NCBI RefSeq assembly: GCF_917563915.1
Contig: NZ_CAKJTI010000004.1
Location: 229,231 to 293,230, forward strand
Direction of reading: 5' to 3'
DNA: 64,000 nucleotides
Source: Bacillus rhizoplanae
Lineage (GTDB): Bacteria; Bacillota; Bacilli; Bacillales; Bacillaceae_G
Shown here: in pieces, positions 19,047 through 27,605 of the stretch
Position numbering within the stretch: the first letter of the stretch is position 1
Layout of the letters: each line of letters begins with the position of its first letter
Position numbers and translations under genes: made by a program
The notes under the pieces: model-generated
Told to the model about the DNA's origin: nothing
The model's database searches: none
Seen by the model: the letters and a program-made list of their open reading frames with translations, nothing else

Positions 19047-20394
19047 GTGAGTCCCCCCCGTTCGGTTGTAAGTCTTGCTTCAATGGATGGCGCCTAAAGA
19101 ATGTTCGTAATACGAAGACAGTTAAGATGCCAAGTGCAATGTAAAGTACGACAAATACGACAAATAATGGCCCAACAAAGTCGGCGCGCGTTGCAGCATC
19201 TGTTGTACGTTGAAAGCCGTAAATCGTCCAAGGCTGCCGTCCGCTACAGCTGAAAATCCAGCCACATTCAATGCCAAGAAGCATAATCGGACCGCCCGCA
19301 GCGATTGCTCCCAGTAGCCATTTTGGCAATTGTCCGCCTTTTTTTCGGTAAATGAAGTACCAATATCCAAGTGAAATTGCAGCGACGGCGAATGAAAATG
19401 TAGCTGCTCCGACCATTAAGTCAAAGAATAAATGGGTGTAAAAAGGAGGCCACGTTTCTGGTGGAAATTCATTTAATCCTTTTACAACTGTATTTGGAGA
19501 AAAACCGACTAACATACTTAACATGTTTGGGAATTCAATGGCGTATTTTAATTCGTGTGTTTCTGGATCGAGAACGCCTCCAACGGCTAGTGGTGCATGT
19601 GACTGTGTATGAAATAATGCTTCAGCTGCTGCCAGTTTCTCTGGTGAGTGCTCATGAAGTCCAATCGCAGATTCATGTCCAGAAACCCACATAATCGCGC
19701 CTGTAATGAATGTGACCATAAGACCTAAGTATAATCCTTTTTTATGATAAGCAATCTCCCGTGCGCTTTTATTTCGTTTTAATAATTTAAAGCCAGCGAT
19801 AGAAGCGATGACAGCAGCTCCTGTTGCATAAGCGGTAATGACAACATGAACGGAGCTTGTGAAAAAGCTTGGATTAAAAAAGGCTTTCCACGGATTAACA
19901 TTATAGACTGATCCGTCCGCGGCCATTGAAAATCCGGCTGGTGTATTCATCCATGTATTTGCTGATGTAATGAGTACAGCGGATGCAGTTGCGCCGAGCA
20001 TAACAAAAAAGAGCGATATTAATCGCATGAATGGTGGCAACTTGTCTGCAGCATAGACGTAAATGGACATGAACAATGCTTCTAGGAAGAAGGCGAAAAT
20101 TTCAATTTGAAATGGAACGGAAATAACTTGTCCAACAATCTTCGCAAAGCCAGGCCAAAGCAAGGAAATTTGGACGCCTACAATTGTTCCTGTTGGAATG
20201 GCAACACCAAGAAGAATCGCAAATGCTTTCGTCCATCTTTTTGCCATCACAGAGTAATCGGAGTCCTTCTTCCAGTGATATAACACTTCACTTATAAAAA
20301 TCATTAAGGAAAGTCCAATTCCCAGTGTTGCAAAGATAATATGGAAGGCTAACGATGATCCAAAGAAAGCGCGCGATAGTGTAACAGTATCCAT
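19039..20394 (-). CDS. cydA: cytochrome bd quinol oxidase subunit I
   Basis: Haem-carrying subunit of cytochrome bd, which oxidises quinol and reduces O2 at low oxygen. 451 residues, the short Q-loop length found in Bacillus. Visible: the axial His in SLAFHIIFATLGIG, the GRQPW motif (CSGRQPWTIYGFQRT), and multiple helices. The ATG at 20394 follows GAGGAG; an in-frame ATG at 20421 adds nine non-conserved residues. No Rex-type operator was found upstream. Confidence 0.96.
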   Translation of the reverse strand: MDTVTLSRAFFGSSLAFHIIFATLGIGLSLMIFISEVLYHWKKDSDYSVMAKRWTKAFAILLGVAIPTGTIVGVQISLLWPGFAKIVGQVISVPFQIEIFAFFLEALFMSIYVYAADKLPPFMRLISLFFVMLGATASAVLITSANTWMNTPAGFSMAADGSVYNVNPWKAFFNPSFFTSSVHVVITAYATGAAVIASIAGFKLLKRNKSAREIAYHKKGLYLGLMVTFITGAIMWVSGHESAIGLHEHSPEKLAAAEALFHTQSHAPLAVGGVLDPETHELKYAIEFPNMLSMLVGFSPNTVVKGLNEFPPETWPPFYTHLFFDLMVGAATFSFAVAAISLGYWYFIYRKKGGQLPKWLLGAIAAGGPIMLLGIECGWIFSCSGRQPWTIYGFQRTTDAATRADFVGPLFVVFVVLYIALGILTVFVLRTFFRRHPLKQDLQPNGGDSHA

Positions 20395-20683
20395 GTTTCT
20401 ACTCCTCTTCGTTTTTGCCATTATTTTCTTACTGATATGGAAATTTTATTCAAAAAAATGACAAAAAATATATATGTATTTTAGGAGAGATTATGATATT
20501 ATAATGTTGAAATCTTCTGAAAATAAAAATTTTTATTTTAGAATTGTGCTTTGAGGGGAAATATTTTATAATGCTTTATGCGAACGCAAGTTCTGTTTTG
20601 CAGAATTTCTTTACAAACTGTAAGGGAAAAATGCGGATGTGCACTGGATTTAGTCGTATTCATGAAACGGAGGGAAAGTTTTC

Positions 20684-20827
20684 ATGTATCCAGAAGTCAT
20701 TAAAAAAATGGCATTTTCGAAAGAGCATAAAGATTTATTGTTGAAGCTATACAATAAGGAAATTACGCGACGTGAATATGATCGTCTCGTACAAGCACTA
20801 TATCGACCAGCGAAAGAAAGTGTGTAA
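20684..20827 (+). CDS. 47-residue basic small protein
   Basis: Conserved-looking but unrecognised small protein starting MYPEVIKKMAFSKEHKDLL. It is soluble, helical and charged, with KLYNKEITRREYDRLVQALY resembling a short regulatory or dimerising helix pair. Strong GGAGGG ten bases before the ATG and a good terminator 50 bases after the stop support expression. It is divergent from cydA. No function assigned. Confidence 0.75.
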   Translation: MYPEVIKKMAFSKEHKDLLLKLYNKEITRREYDRLVQALYRPAKESV

Positions 20828-20876
20828 ATACCCATTTATAGTGATTGGATAACTGAATCTCATATTAGTGAAGAGG

Positions 20877-20900
20877 GCAATCTGAAAAGATTGCTTTTTT
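20877..20900 (+). terminator. terminator of the 47-residue protein gene
   Basis: 7-bp stem GCAATCT/AGATTGC, GAAA loop, six T. Confidence 0.85.
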
Positions 20901-20908
20901 ATTATGAT

Positions 20909-21006
20909 GGCTAGTGAACCAATCGGGCTTTTACGGGCAGTTATCCCCCACCTCAAAATTCGGAGAAAAGCAAAGAAAACCCCCACTGATGGAGGTTTCA
21001 CTTTAT
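20909..21006 (-). repeat. bcr1, truncated
   Basis: Has GAACCAATCGGGCTTTTACGG, CCCCCACCTC and the end GTTTCACTTTAT. Co-oriented with and 15 bases past the speD stop. Confidence 0.8.
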
Positions 21007-21020
21007 ATGAATTTGATTGT

Positions 21021-21392
21021 TTAGTTAATAGCGGTGATTTCGCCTAAGCCGCGAGTCAACCGTTTTATATATAATTGCTTCGGATTGAGTATAGGCAATA
21101 TATAATCGATAGCTTGTTGCGGGTCTACCTTTGTTCCACACGTATAGCAGTCAATAGCTGCAAACTGTTTTTCTGGATACGTATGAATAGAGATGTGGCT
21201 TTCCGATAGTAAAACTAATATTGTAACTCCAGATGGTTCGAATGTTTTGGAGTCTACTGATAATACAGTTGCACCGCACATATTGGCTGCCATGACTAAA
21301 TGTTGTTGTAAGAATTCACGATCATTTAATAAGGAAGTGTCTACCTCCCACATATCTACTATTATATGTCTTCCAAATGTTGAATACTCCAT
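21021..21392 (-). CDS. speD: S-adenosylmethionine decarboxylase proenzyme
   Basis: Pyruvoyl enzyme giving decarboxylated SAM, the aminopropyl donor for spermidine. 123 residues, the short bacterial class. The self-processing motif LLSESHISIHTYPE is intact, with cleavage expected between Glu64 and Ser65, and the catalytic Cys pair lies in D-C-Y-T-C-G. AGGAGG precedes the ATG. It follows speE by 24 bases, so the two form an operon. Confidence 0.95.
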   Translation of the reverse strand: MEYSTFGRHIIVDMWEVDTSLLNDREFLQQHLVMAANMCGATVLSVDSKTFEPSGVTILVLLSESHISIHTYPEKQFAAIDCYTCGTKVDPQQAIDYILPILNPKQLYIKRLTRGLGEITAIN

Positions 21393-21416
21393 GGTACCTC
21401 CTGTTTATATATAAGA

Positions 21417-22424
21417 TTAATATTCCATATCTTCTTGATAGCAACGGTGTAGAATAAGTTGGTTCTCTGTGTTGATTACTGCGTTTTGTCGTTCCTCTAA
21501 GAGGTCTTCTCTAAAGCGAAATAATAAAGCGAGGTTTTTCGGAAGTGTTCGATGAGGAACGGTTACGGGTAATGGGTTTCTATTGCGCATAATGGAGGAA
21601 GAATTGGTCGCGATATGAAAGCCCCAATCGTTTCCGAAAGAAGGAACGATTGTATGATAGCTTGCAACTGTTAATCCAGTGCTGCGAATTGTTCGGCCGA
21701 TGCTCCAATAGGTAAGCGGTGCATCTTCTGGTGAGTTGGATTGACAGACGAACGCTCCACCTTTCGTAAGGAAGCTAGATACCACAGAAAATAATTCTTT
21801 CGTATATAGCTGACTCAATGTCTCGGTTGCTGGGTCTGGGAAGTCGATAATAATCACGTCATATTTACGAGATTTCGTACGTAAAAATTTTCGAGCATCG
21901 TATGCATGGATATTTACACGCTTATCGAAAAAAGCACCTTCATTTAACGCGACAATTTCAGGCACATTAGTCGCAACTTTGATAACTTCTTCATCCAAAT
22001 CGACAAGATCGACGCGGCGAACCGTTTGATATTTTAAAACTTCTCTTAATGCAAGACCATCCCCGCCTCCTAAAATAAGAACAGATTTTGGGGAATCTAC
22101 TAATGCCATTGCAGGGTGAACAAGTGCTTCATGATACAGTCGCTCGTCTACAGAGCTAAATTGTAATTGTTCATCAAGATACATTCTGACATCATTCACC
22201 TTTAGCACATCAATCTTCTGGTATTGGCTCTTTCCTCGAAATAGAGCAGTATGCTTGTCTGCTAATATTTCTCCTAAACTCAGTTTGTCCCATATATCCC
22301 CGTGGCTGTAACTTTGAGATGATGTTGAGTTTGAGTTGTTGCTGTTAGATTTTTTATTATAATATTTTTTACAATCTGCAGTAGATTCTTCCTTTTGGTC
22401 ATGCTTCCGACAGTTTCTCGGCAT
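21417..22424 (-). CDS. speE: spermidine synthase-like aminopropyltransferase
   Basis: Transfers an aminopropyl group from decarboxylated SAM to putrescine. 335 residues. The core from about residue 60 has YHEALVHPAM, the SAM-site LILGGGDGLALREVLKY and IIIDFPDPATETL. The first 40 residues are unusual: basic, Cys-containing and rich in Asn/Ser (KKSNSNNSNSTSSQS), absent from classical SpeE; yet AAAGGAG sits right before this ATG, so the extension seems real. Operon with speD. Whether the product is spermidine or another polyamine is not settled. Confidence 0.88.
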   Translation of the reverse strand: MPRNCRKHDQKEESTADCKKYYNKKSNSNNSNSTSSQSYSHGDIWDKLSLGEILADKHTALFRGKSQYQKIDVLKVNDVRMYLDEQLQFSSVDERLYHEALVHPAMALVDSPKSVLILGGGDGLALREVLKYQTVRRVDLVDLDEEVIKVATNVPEIVALNEGAFFDKRVNIHAYDARKFLRTKSRKYDVIIIDFPDPATETLSQLYTKELFSVVSSFLTKGGAFVCQSNSPEDAPLTYWSIGRTIRSTGLTVASYHTIVPSFGNDWGFHIATNSSSIMRNRNPLPVTVPHRTLPKNLALLFRFREDLLEERQNAVINTENQLILHRCYQEDMEY

Positions 22425-22736
22425 GTTGAGCTCCTTTCTTTTATATAAAATAGATTTTGAAAGTTCATGTTAGTATATGTACATTACTAGGGAAGGCTTG
22501 GACGATTCTTTATATTGAGGCAAAGATTTTTTAAATAGAATAGGTTCATATAGAATTTTGTTCGAAAAAACTTTTTTTCTACATGTATACGGCTAGACAA
22601 CTAATCATTTTGTAAATTTCATGTAAATGTGTGTCAATAGCGTGTGCAGGATGGGACAACAGTTGCAACTATGGTACATCCAGTTTATGTAGATGCAGAG
22701 CTGGTGGAGTTTTAGGAGTAAAAGGGGCTGCCAAAG

Positions 22737-22829
22737 ATATCGGCGGAAGTGGTGCATTTATCGGCGCTATTTGAGATATATCGGCGGAAGTGGTGCATTT
22801 ATCGGCGTTATTTGTAATATATCGGCGCT
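22737..22829 (+). repeat. 41-bp direct tandem repeat
   Basis: Units start ATATCGGCGGAAGTGG at 22737 and 22778, with a partial third at 22819. The two full units differ at few positions. Each holds TATCGGCG twice. Confidence 0.8.
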
Positions 22830-22908
22830 TCGACAGAATATAAAGACCCTTCGACGATGTTCGACATGCGAGTGGTCGGGCTGCTGGAACTGGGTAATAT
22901 CGAAAAGT

Positions 22909-22946
22909 AAAAGGAGCTAATCTAAATGTCCGCTTTTAGATTAGCT
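22909..22946 (-). terminator. terminator of the chrA-type gene
   Basis: Perfect 16-bp stem AGGAGCTAATCTAAA/TTTAGATTAGCTCCT around a 7-base loop, with TTTTAC after it on the minus strand. It is separated from the chrA stop by a bcr1 copy. Confidence 0.75.
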
Positions 22947-22951
22947 CCTTT

Positions 22952-23107
22952 CTTATCCCGCATTAACGGGCAGTAAGACCCCCACCTCAAGATTCAGAGA
23001 AAAGCGAAGAAGATAGGTGGGGGAAACTGCCCGTAAAAGCCCGATTGGTTCAACTAATCATCAGTGGGGGATAAAAAAAACCCCCACTGATGGAAGTTTC
23101 ACTTTAT
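22952..23107 (-). repeat. bcr1, full length (about 155 bp)
   Basis: Complete reference copy in this window: TTATCCCGCATTAACGGGC, CCCCCACCTC...AGGTGGGGG arms, GCCCGATTGGTTCAACTAA, hairpin ATCAGTGGGGG/CCCCCACTGAT, GTTTCACTTTAT. The chrA stop codon TAA is bases 2-4 of its ATAAA end. Confidence 0.92.
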
Positions 23108-24294
23108 AGTACCGATAAAATGATCCCGCTTATCGCACCTACTACAACAATTACCCACGGCGGCAGCTTCCAAAAGGCAAGCATTGCAAATAAGAGTAAT
23201 GCGACAACGAAATCAGCAGGTTTCCCAACCGAGCTCGTCCAAATCGGATGATAGAAGGCGGCAAGTAAAATACCGACAACAGCTGCATTTATACCAAGCA
23301 GAGCACCTTGTACGTATGATTTGCGGCGCAGTGCATCCCAAAAAGGTAACACGCCTACTACGAGTAAGAAAGCTGGAAGGAAAATTGCAATCGTTGCAAT
23401 TGTTGCCCCGAGGGCCCCGTTCATAATTGCACCGATATAAGCGGCAAATGTAAATAATGGTCCAGGGACAGCTTGCGCCATTCCATAGCCAGCGAGAAAT
23501 TGCTCTTTCGTTATACTACCGTTTGACACAAACTCATTTTCTAGGAGAGGAAGAACGACATGACCGCCGCCAAAGACGAGAGAGCCTGATCGGTAGAAGC
23601 TATCAAACATGGCAATCCAGTGCGAGAGAGGGCGTAATATTGGTAATAGTATCAATAAGAGAAAGAACAGAGATAAGCATAGCGCTGCGACTTTTCGTGA
23701 AATCGGAATGGATATTTTTGTTTCAGTTGTTATTGTGTGCTCTCTGTATAAGAGCCACCCAATTCCACCAGCGAATAAAATAACTACGATTTGTATCCAA
23801 GCTGCTTGGAATAATAGAACGGCAGCTGCAGCGATGACTGCAATCGTTGCGCGGCCGCGGTCTGGTGTTAACTTCTGTGCCATTCCCCATAATGCATGAG
23901 CGACAATTGCTACGGCTACAAGTTTTAAGCCGTGAATCCATCCGGCATGGGCAATGTCTATTTGCTGTAATGCGGAAGCAAACAACACGAGCGCAAGAAC
24001 GGAAGGTAACGTAAATCCAAGCCAAGAAACAATCGCCCCAAGTATGCCGCCTCGAGATAAGCCAATGCCCATGCCGACTTGGCTACTAGCAGGGCCGGGA
24101 AGAAATTGACAAAGCGCTACTAAATCAGCATAGCTTTTTTCGTCCATCCACTTTCGCCTTTGGACGTACTCGTTATGAAAATAGCCAAGATGTGCAACAG
24201 GCCCCCCAAAGGAAGTGAGTCCAAGTTTCGTGGAAACGAGAAAGATTTCTACTAATACTTGTAAGTAATTTGTAATGGTTTGTTTTGTTTTCAA
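23104..24294 (-). CDS. chrA: chromate transporter (CHR family)
   Basis: Membrane protein of the chromate ion transporter family, about 396 residues with duplicated halves. Both halves carry the family motif: GLTSFGGPVAHLGYFH...C-Q-F-L-P-G-P in the first, SLVFGGGHVVLPLLEN...A-Q-A-V-P-G-P in the second. The open frame extends upstream to 24399, but the extension has no RBS; a TTG at 24294 about 13 bases after AAGGGG gives the expected N-terminus MKTKQTITNYLQ. Start uncertain. Many homologues are not proven chromate pumps. Confidence 0.88.
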   Translation of the reverse strand: MKTKQTITNYLQVLVEIFLVSTKLGLTSFGGPVAHLGYFHNEYVQRRKWMDEKSYADLVALCQFLPGPASSQVGMGIGLSRGGILGAIVSWLGFTLPSVLALVLFASALQQIDIAHAGWIHGLKLVAVAIVAHALWGMAQKLTPDRGRATIAVIAAAAVLLFQAAWIQIVVILFAGGIGWLLYREHTITTETKISIPISRKVAALCLSLFFLLLILLPILRPLSHWIAMFDSFYRSGSLVFGGGHVVLPLLENEFVSNGSITKEQFLAGYGMAQAVPGPLFTFAAYIGAIMNGALGATIATIAIFLPAFLLVVGVLPFWDALRRKSYVQGALLGINAAVVGILLAAFYHPIWTSSVGKPADFVVALLLFAMLAFWKLPPWVIVVVGAISGIILSVL

Positions 24295-24531
24295 AATGAC
24301 GTAAATTCCCCTTCTTTTTTGATGAACGTTTTCTTCTATCATATCGAATGTATGTAAATAAGAACATCGATAGAGTGTAATAAATGTGTAAATTTGCATA
24401 CACTGCGAGTATCGTTTTATGGAAGTTGTAATCTATTAAAAATTCGGGTGAGGTAGTCAAAGAAACAAGCGTATTTAGAATGGAGTGAGTATTGTATCAT
24501 ATCAGCTTTATAGAAGGAGGTGATTAAAAGA

Positions 24532-24942
24532 GTGACAAAACATTTTTTTGCTAGATTAAAAGGACGTAATGAAGTTCCTCCTGTAGAAACCGATGCTTGT
24601 GGTAAGGTGAAATTCATGTTTAATGAAGACCTTACAAAGCTATATTATAAATTAACTGTGAAGCATATAGAGAAGATGACTGTCGCCCACATTCATTTAG
24701 GGAAGGAAGGACAAAATGGACCAGTGGTTACATTCTTATTTGGTCCAGTGAATCCTGGGATTAGTGTTGATAAAGGCGTTGTAAAGGGTGTATTGACAAA
24801 AGATAATCTTGTTGGACCACTCCAAGGAAAGACTTTAGCAGATCTTATGAAAGAAATGCAGGAGGGAAATGCGTATGTCAATGTGCATACAGAGCAAAAT
24901 CCTCAAGGTGAAATTCGCGGACAAATTCAAGAGGTATGCTAA
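24532..24942 (+). CDS. CHRD domain protein
   Basis: 136-residue single-domain protein of the CHRD family (named from chordin). Seen: ARLKGRNEVPPVETDACGKV, then the strands VAHIHLGKEGQNGPVVTFLF and AYVNVHTEQNPQGEIRGQI, the closing signature of the domain. No signal peptide, unlike many homologues. GTG start after a perfect AGAAGGAGGTGATT. Function of the family is unknown; often linked to surface or stress. Confidence 0.88.
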   Translation: MTKHFFARLKGRNEVPPVETDACGKVKFMFNEDLTKLYYKLTVKHIEKMTVAHIHLGKEGQNGPVVTFLFGPVNPGISVDKGVVKGVLTKDNLVGPLQGKTLADLMKEMQEGNAYVNVHTEQNPQGEIRGQIQEVC

Positions 24943-24949
24943 CAAGGAA

Positions 24950-24983
24950 AAGGAGCTGACCTAACTTGGTCGACTCCTTTTTG
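24950..24983 (+). terminator. terminator of CHRD gene
   Basis: Stem AAAAGGAG-TGACC/GGTC-ACTCCTTTT with a small internal mismatch, then T. Confidence 0.75.
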
Positions 24984-24989
24984 TATTGT

Positions 24990-25023
24990 TTTATAAAGTG
25001 AAACTTCCATCAGTGGGGGGGGG
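24990..25023 (+). repeat. bcr1 fragment
   Basis: ATAAAGTGAAACTTCCATCAG then a G run; only the first arm is left. Co-oriented with and past the terminator of the CHRD gene. Confidence 0.75.
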
Positions 25024-25139
25024 AAACGAGGTCCATTCTTTTCATTTGCATTCACCTCGGCTCTTGATCACTATTTTAAAGTTTACACAAAAATAGGAAT
25101 TGGGGAAAGAGTGGACAGATTTAGCAGAGGCTAAAGCTG

Positions 25140-25904
25140 TTACAATCTCGTATCCTTCCAAAAATTAACTTCTAAATGAGAAGAAGGGTTGTAAGGAAGA
25201 AGTGTATACCCTTGTGAACGAAGATAGTCAATTATTTTTGGTAAAACTTGCACGGTGACACTTGAGTCATGCATTAAAATGACTTCGACTGGTTTATTAC
25301 TTTGATTCATTATCCGTTCCAATACAACAGAAGGATTATGATCACTTTTCCAATCATATGTATCGACTGTCCAATCCCACATTTTATAGTGAGCTACAAC
25401 AAGAGCATCACGATAGTTTTTCTTTAAATAGGGCATACTGCCATAAGGAACGCGAACGAGATGCGTATCAAGTCCGGTGATAGTTTGAACGATTGCCCGA
25501 GCTTGTTCCATTTCAGAAACTAAAATAGAGGGATCACCGTTATAAAGGTATTTTGCATTATGAGACATACTATGTAATCCTAGGTAATGACCTTCTTGAA
25601 TCAATCGCTTTGTTGTTTGAGGATAACGAGAGACACGTCCGCCAATAACGAAGAAGGTTGCTTTTTCATTTTTTTGCTTTAAGATATTTAAAATTTGTGA
25701 TGTATATTTGTTTGGTCCATCATCGAATGTTAAATAAGCCACTTTTCTTTGCGGAGTAGCTGTATGCTGATGAGGCAGTTGTGTTTCAAGATGAGCGATA
25801 GAGCGATTCTCATGTGAAGATACAACTGCAGCCTGCTTAGATGATAGAAAACATGAGATGATAGTATAAAACAAACAAATCAGTAGAAGCGTTCGCTTAA
25901 TCAT
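25140..25904 (-). CDS. polysaccharide deacetylase (NodB domain)
   Basis: Membrane-anchored or secreted carbohydrate esterase family 4 enzyme, 254 residues. A hydrophobic N-terminal helix is followed by the NodB domain (about 57-245). Motifs: TFDDGP (catalytic base and metal Asp), HSMSHN (metal His pair), RVPYGS (RxPYG-type, with Val replacing the usual Pro) and LMHD. The variant third motif is odd but keeps Arg and Pro-Tyr-Gly. The ATG at 25904 is preferred to a GTG three codons earlier. Likely acts on peptidoglycan or chitooligomers; substrate not deducible. Confidence 0.9.
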   Translation of the reverse strand: MIKRTLLLICLFYTIISCFLSSKQAAVVSSHENRSIAHLETQLPHQHTATPQRKVAYLTFDDGPNKYTSQILNILKQKNEKATFFVIGGRVSRYPQTTKRLIQEGHYLGLHSMSHNAKYLYNGDPSILVSEMEQARAIVQTITGLDTHLVRVPYGSMPYLKKNYRDALVVAHYKMWDWTVDTYDWKSDHNPSVVLERIMNQSNKPVEVILMHDSSVTVQVLPKIIDYLRSQGYTLLPYNPSSHLEVNFWKDTRL

Positions 25905-25987
25905 GATGCTCACCCTAATTTGAAAATTGTACCTTTATTTTGCTCCAATAGTGGTATTCTCAAACGAACTATATTTTGGAAAACAAA

Positions 25988-26023
25988 AAACCGGATGATT
26001 TCTTTAAAGAAATCATCCGGTTT
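25988..26023 (-). terminator. terminator of tagO
   Basis: Perfect palindrome with arms AAACCGGATGATTTCTTT, followed by TTT on the minus strand; also suits the plus strand. Confidence 0.85.
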
Positions 26024-26056
26024 GTATATTTTTATATTGAATGGGTTATACTACTG

Positions 26057-27127
26057 TTATTCTTCACGTTTTTTTACTTTTTTATAGACTGAAATAATTG
26101 GTTTATAGCGATCGTGTACAAGACCAATAATCTCTGCGACAATTTCAGTAACTAAAATAAGAACGAATAGAAGAAAAATGGATAACCATAATGTTGCGCT
26201 TGAAAAAATAATTGCGTTGACACTAAAGAAAATCCCGAAGGCATAAATGATAAGCACCGTTGTTCGATGAGAGAATCCTAGTGCAAGTAAGCGGTGATGT
26301 AAATGTGATTTATCTGGTGCCGAAATTGGTTTTTTATTTACAATACGGCGAATGATCGCAAATGTTGTATCAAATATTGGTACTCCTAAAATAATGACTG
26401 GAACGATAAAGCTAAACAGTGTTACGCTTTTGTACAGTCCAAGTAGTGATAGTACAGCAATACAATATCCTAAGAACAGTGCCCCTGTATCTCCCATAAA
26501 GATTTTCGCTGGATGGAAGTTATAGAATAGAAATCCAATTGTACTTGCCAGTGCAATTAACGCAAGCGGCAAAATGATAGCACTCCCAGCGCCAGTAACG
26601 CTAGTAGCAGCCATGTAAGCTAACGTTGCAAGAACAATGGACGAAATTCCAGCTGATAATCCGTCAAGACCGTCAATTAAATTAATGGCATTTGTAATAC
26701 CGACAATCCAAAATACTGTAATCGGATAAGATAACCATCCAAGTTCAGTTTCTCCTAAAATTGGAATATAAAGCACCGATATTTGTAAATTTTTCACGAT
26801 TAGCAATGCCACTGCAAGTTGTCCGCCGAATTTTACTTTTGCAGATAATTCATACATATCATCTAATATACCAATGATAATGATTATGACAGCACCTACA
26901 CTAATCGATAGGATACGCTGTTCATACAAGCCGCTAACGAAGCATCCTACAGCAACTCCGATAAAAATTGCCAGTCCGCCAAGACGAGGCATAATCTGTT
27001 GATGTACTTTACGAGCATTTGGCTTGTCTGTTGCCCCGATCTTAAAAGCTAACTTAATCACGAAAGGGGTAGCAATTAGTACGGTAATGAAAGATGCCAA
27101 TACTGCATAAATAGTTCGTGAGTCCAT
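26057..27127 (-). CDS. tagO: undecaprenyl-phosphate GlcNAc-1-phosphate transferase
   Basis: MraY-like membrane transferase that primes wall polysaccharide synthesis by moving GlcNAc-1-P to undecaprenyl phosphate. 356 residues with about 11 helices. Catalytic Asp residues are visible in IGILDDMYELSAKVK and NAINLIDGLDGLSAG; F-M-G-D-T-G-A-L-F-L-G and DKSHLHHRLLALGFSHR complete the family pattern. The ATG follows AGGGTGGGG. Divergent from galE. In the B. cereus group it would feed the secondary cell wall polysaccharide rather than classical teichoic acid. Confidence 0.93.
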   Translation of the reverse strand: MDSRTIYAVLASFITVLIATPFVIKLAFKIGATDKPNARKVHQQIMPRLGGLAIFIGVAVGCFVSGLYEQRILSISVGAVIIIIIGILDDMYELSAKVKFGGQLAVALLIVKNLQISVLYIPILGETELGWLSYPITVFWIVGITNAINLIDGLDGLSAGISSIVLATLAYMAATSVTGAGSAIILPLALIALASTIGFLFYNFHPAKIFMGDTGALFLGYCIAVLSLLGLYKSVTLFSFIVPVIILGVPIFDTTFAIIRRIVNKKPISAPDKSHLHHRLLALGFSHRTTVLIIYAFGIFFSVNAIIFSSATLWLSIFLLFVLILVTEIVAEIIGLVHDRYKPIISVYKKVKKREE

Positions 27128-27605
27128 TAATACCCCACCCTTTATATTTTAACGTATGCAAATCTTTCTTTTACTTAAAAGTTCGATATGTGTTTTTGGC
27201 TCATAACATATGGTATCATAAAAAGAATAGAATTCAATCTTTTTTTCCCTTGACTTTGATGAATAATGGCCAAAATATGTGACATTTTTTAGTGAATTAT
27301 AGATGCAAATTAATCTTAATATGGATGTTTTACAAGAAAATATGTATGGTTCCTACTTCAGGAGTATATGGTAAATATCGGTTATTAATTATGATAGAAT
27401 CGCTTTGGTTGTATACATAAATATATTGAAGTGTGATTTTTAATTATTTTTGTCATACGTGTGTCATGCATAAATGTTGAGGGAAATGTATAATAAAGGA
27501 AAACTTCCATTTGTGGAGAATGAAAACCTCTCAACTGATGGCAGTTTCACTTTATAATATGGAGCAAAGGTATCTGATGATAAATTTTTTTCAGGGGGAG
27601 AAAGC
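27128..27605. other. tagO / galE divergent intergenic region
   Basis: About 480 AT-rich bases with both promoters somewhere inside, plus a palindromic mini-bcr1 (27493-27555) just before the galE RBS. No gene. Confidence 0.5.
27493..27555. repeat. palindromic mini-bcr1
   Basis: 63 bases. Both ends resemble the ATAAAG...AAACTTCC end: it starts ATAAAGGAAAACTTCC and finishes GGCAGTTTCACTTTAT. A solo hairpin derivative. Confidence 0.7.

Larger units (their letters stand above)
22425..23103. other. gene-free region with 41-bp tandem repeat and bcr1
   Basis: About 680 bases. Holds the speE promoter region, a 41-bp direct repeat (22737-22829), a strong hairpin (22909-22946) and a full bcr1 (22952-23107). 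An open frame at 22693-22920 spans the repeats but has no RBS and a biased composition. Confidence 0.55.

Noticed and set aside
20395-20683. Rex operator upstream of cydA
   Set aside because: No sequence close to TTGTGAAATATTTCACAA could be found in the leader.
22693-22920. 75-codon ORF over the 41-bp repeat
   Set aside because: Composition follows the repeat, no RBS, and the 41-bp period breaks any frame.
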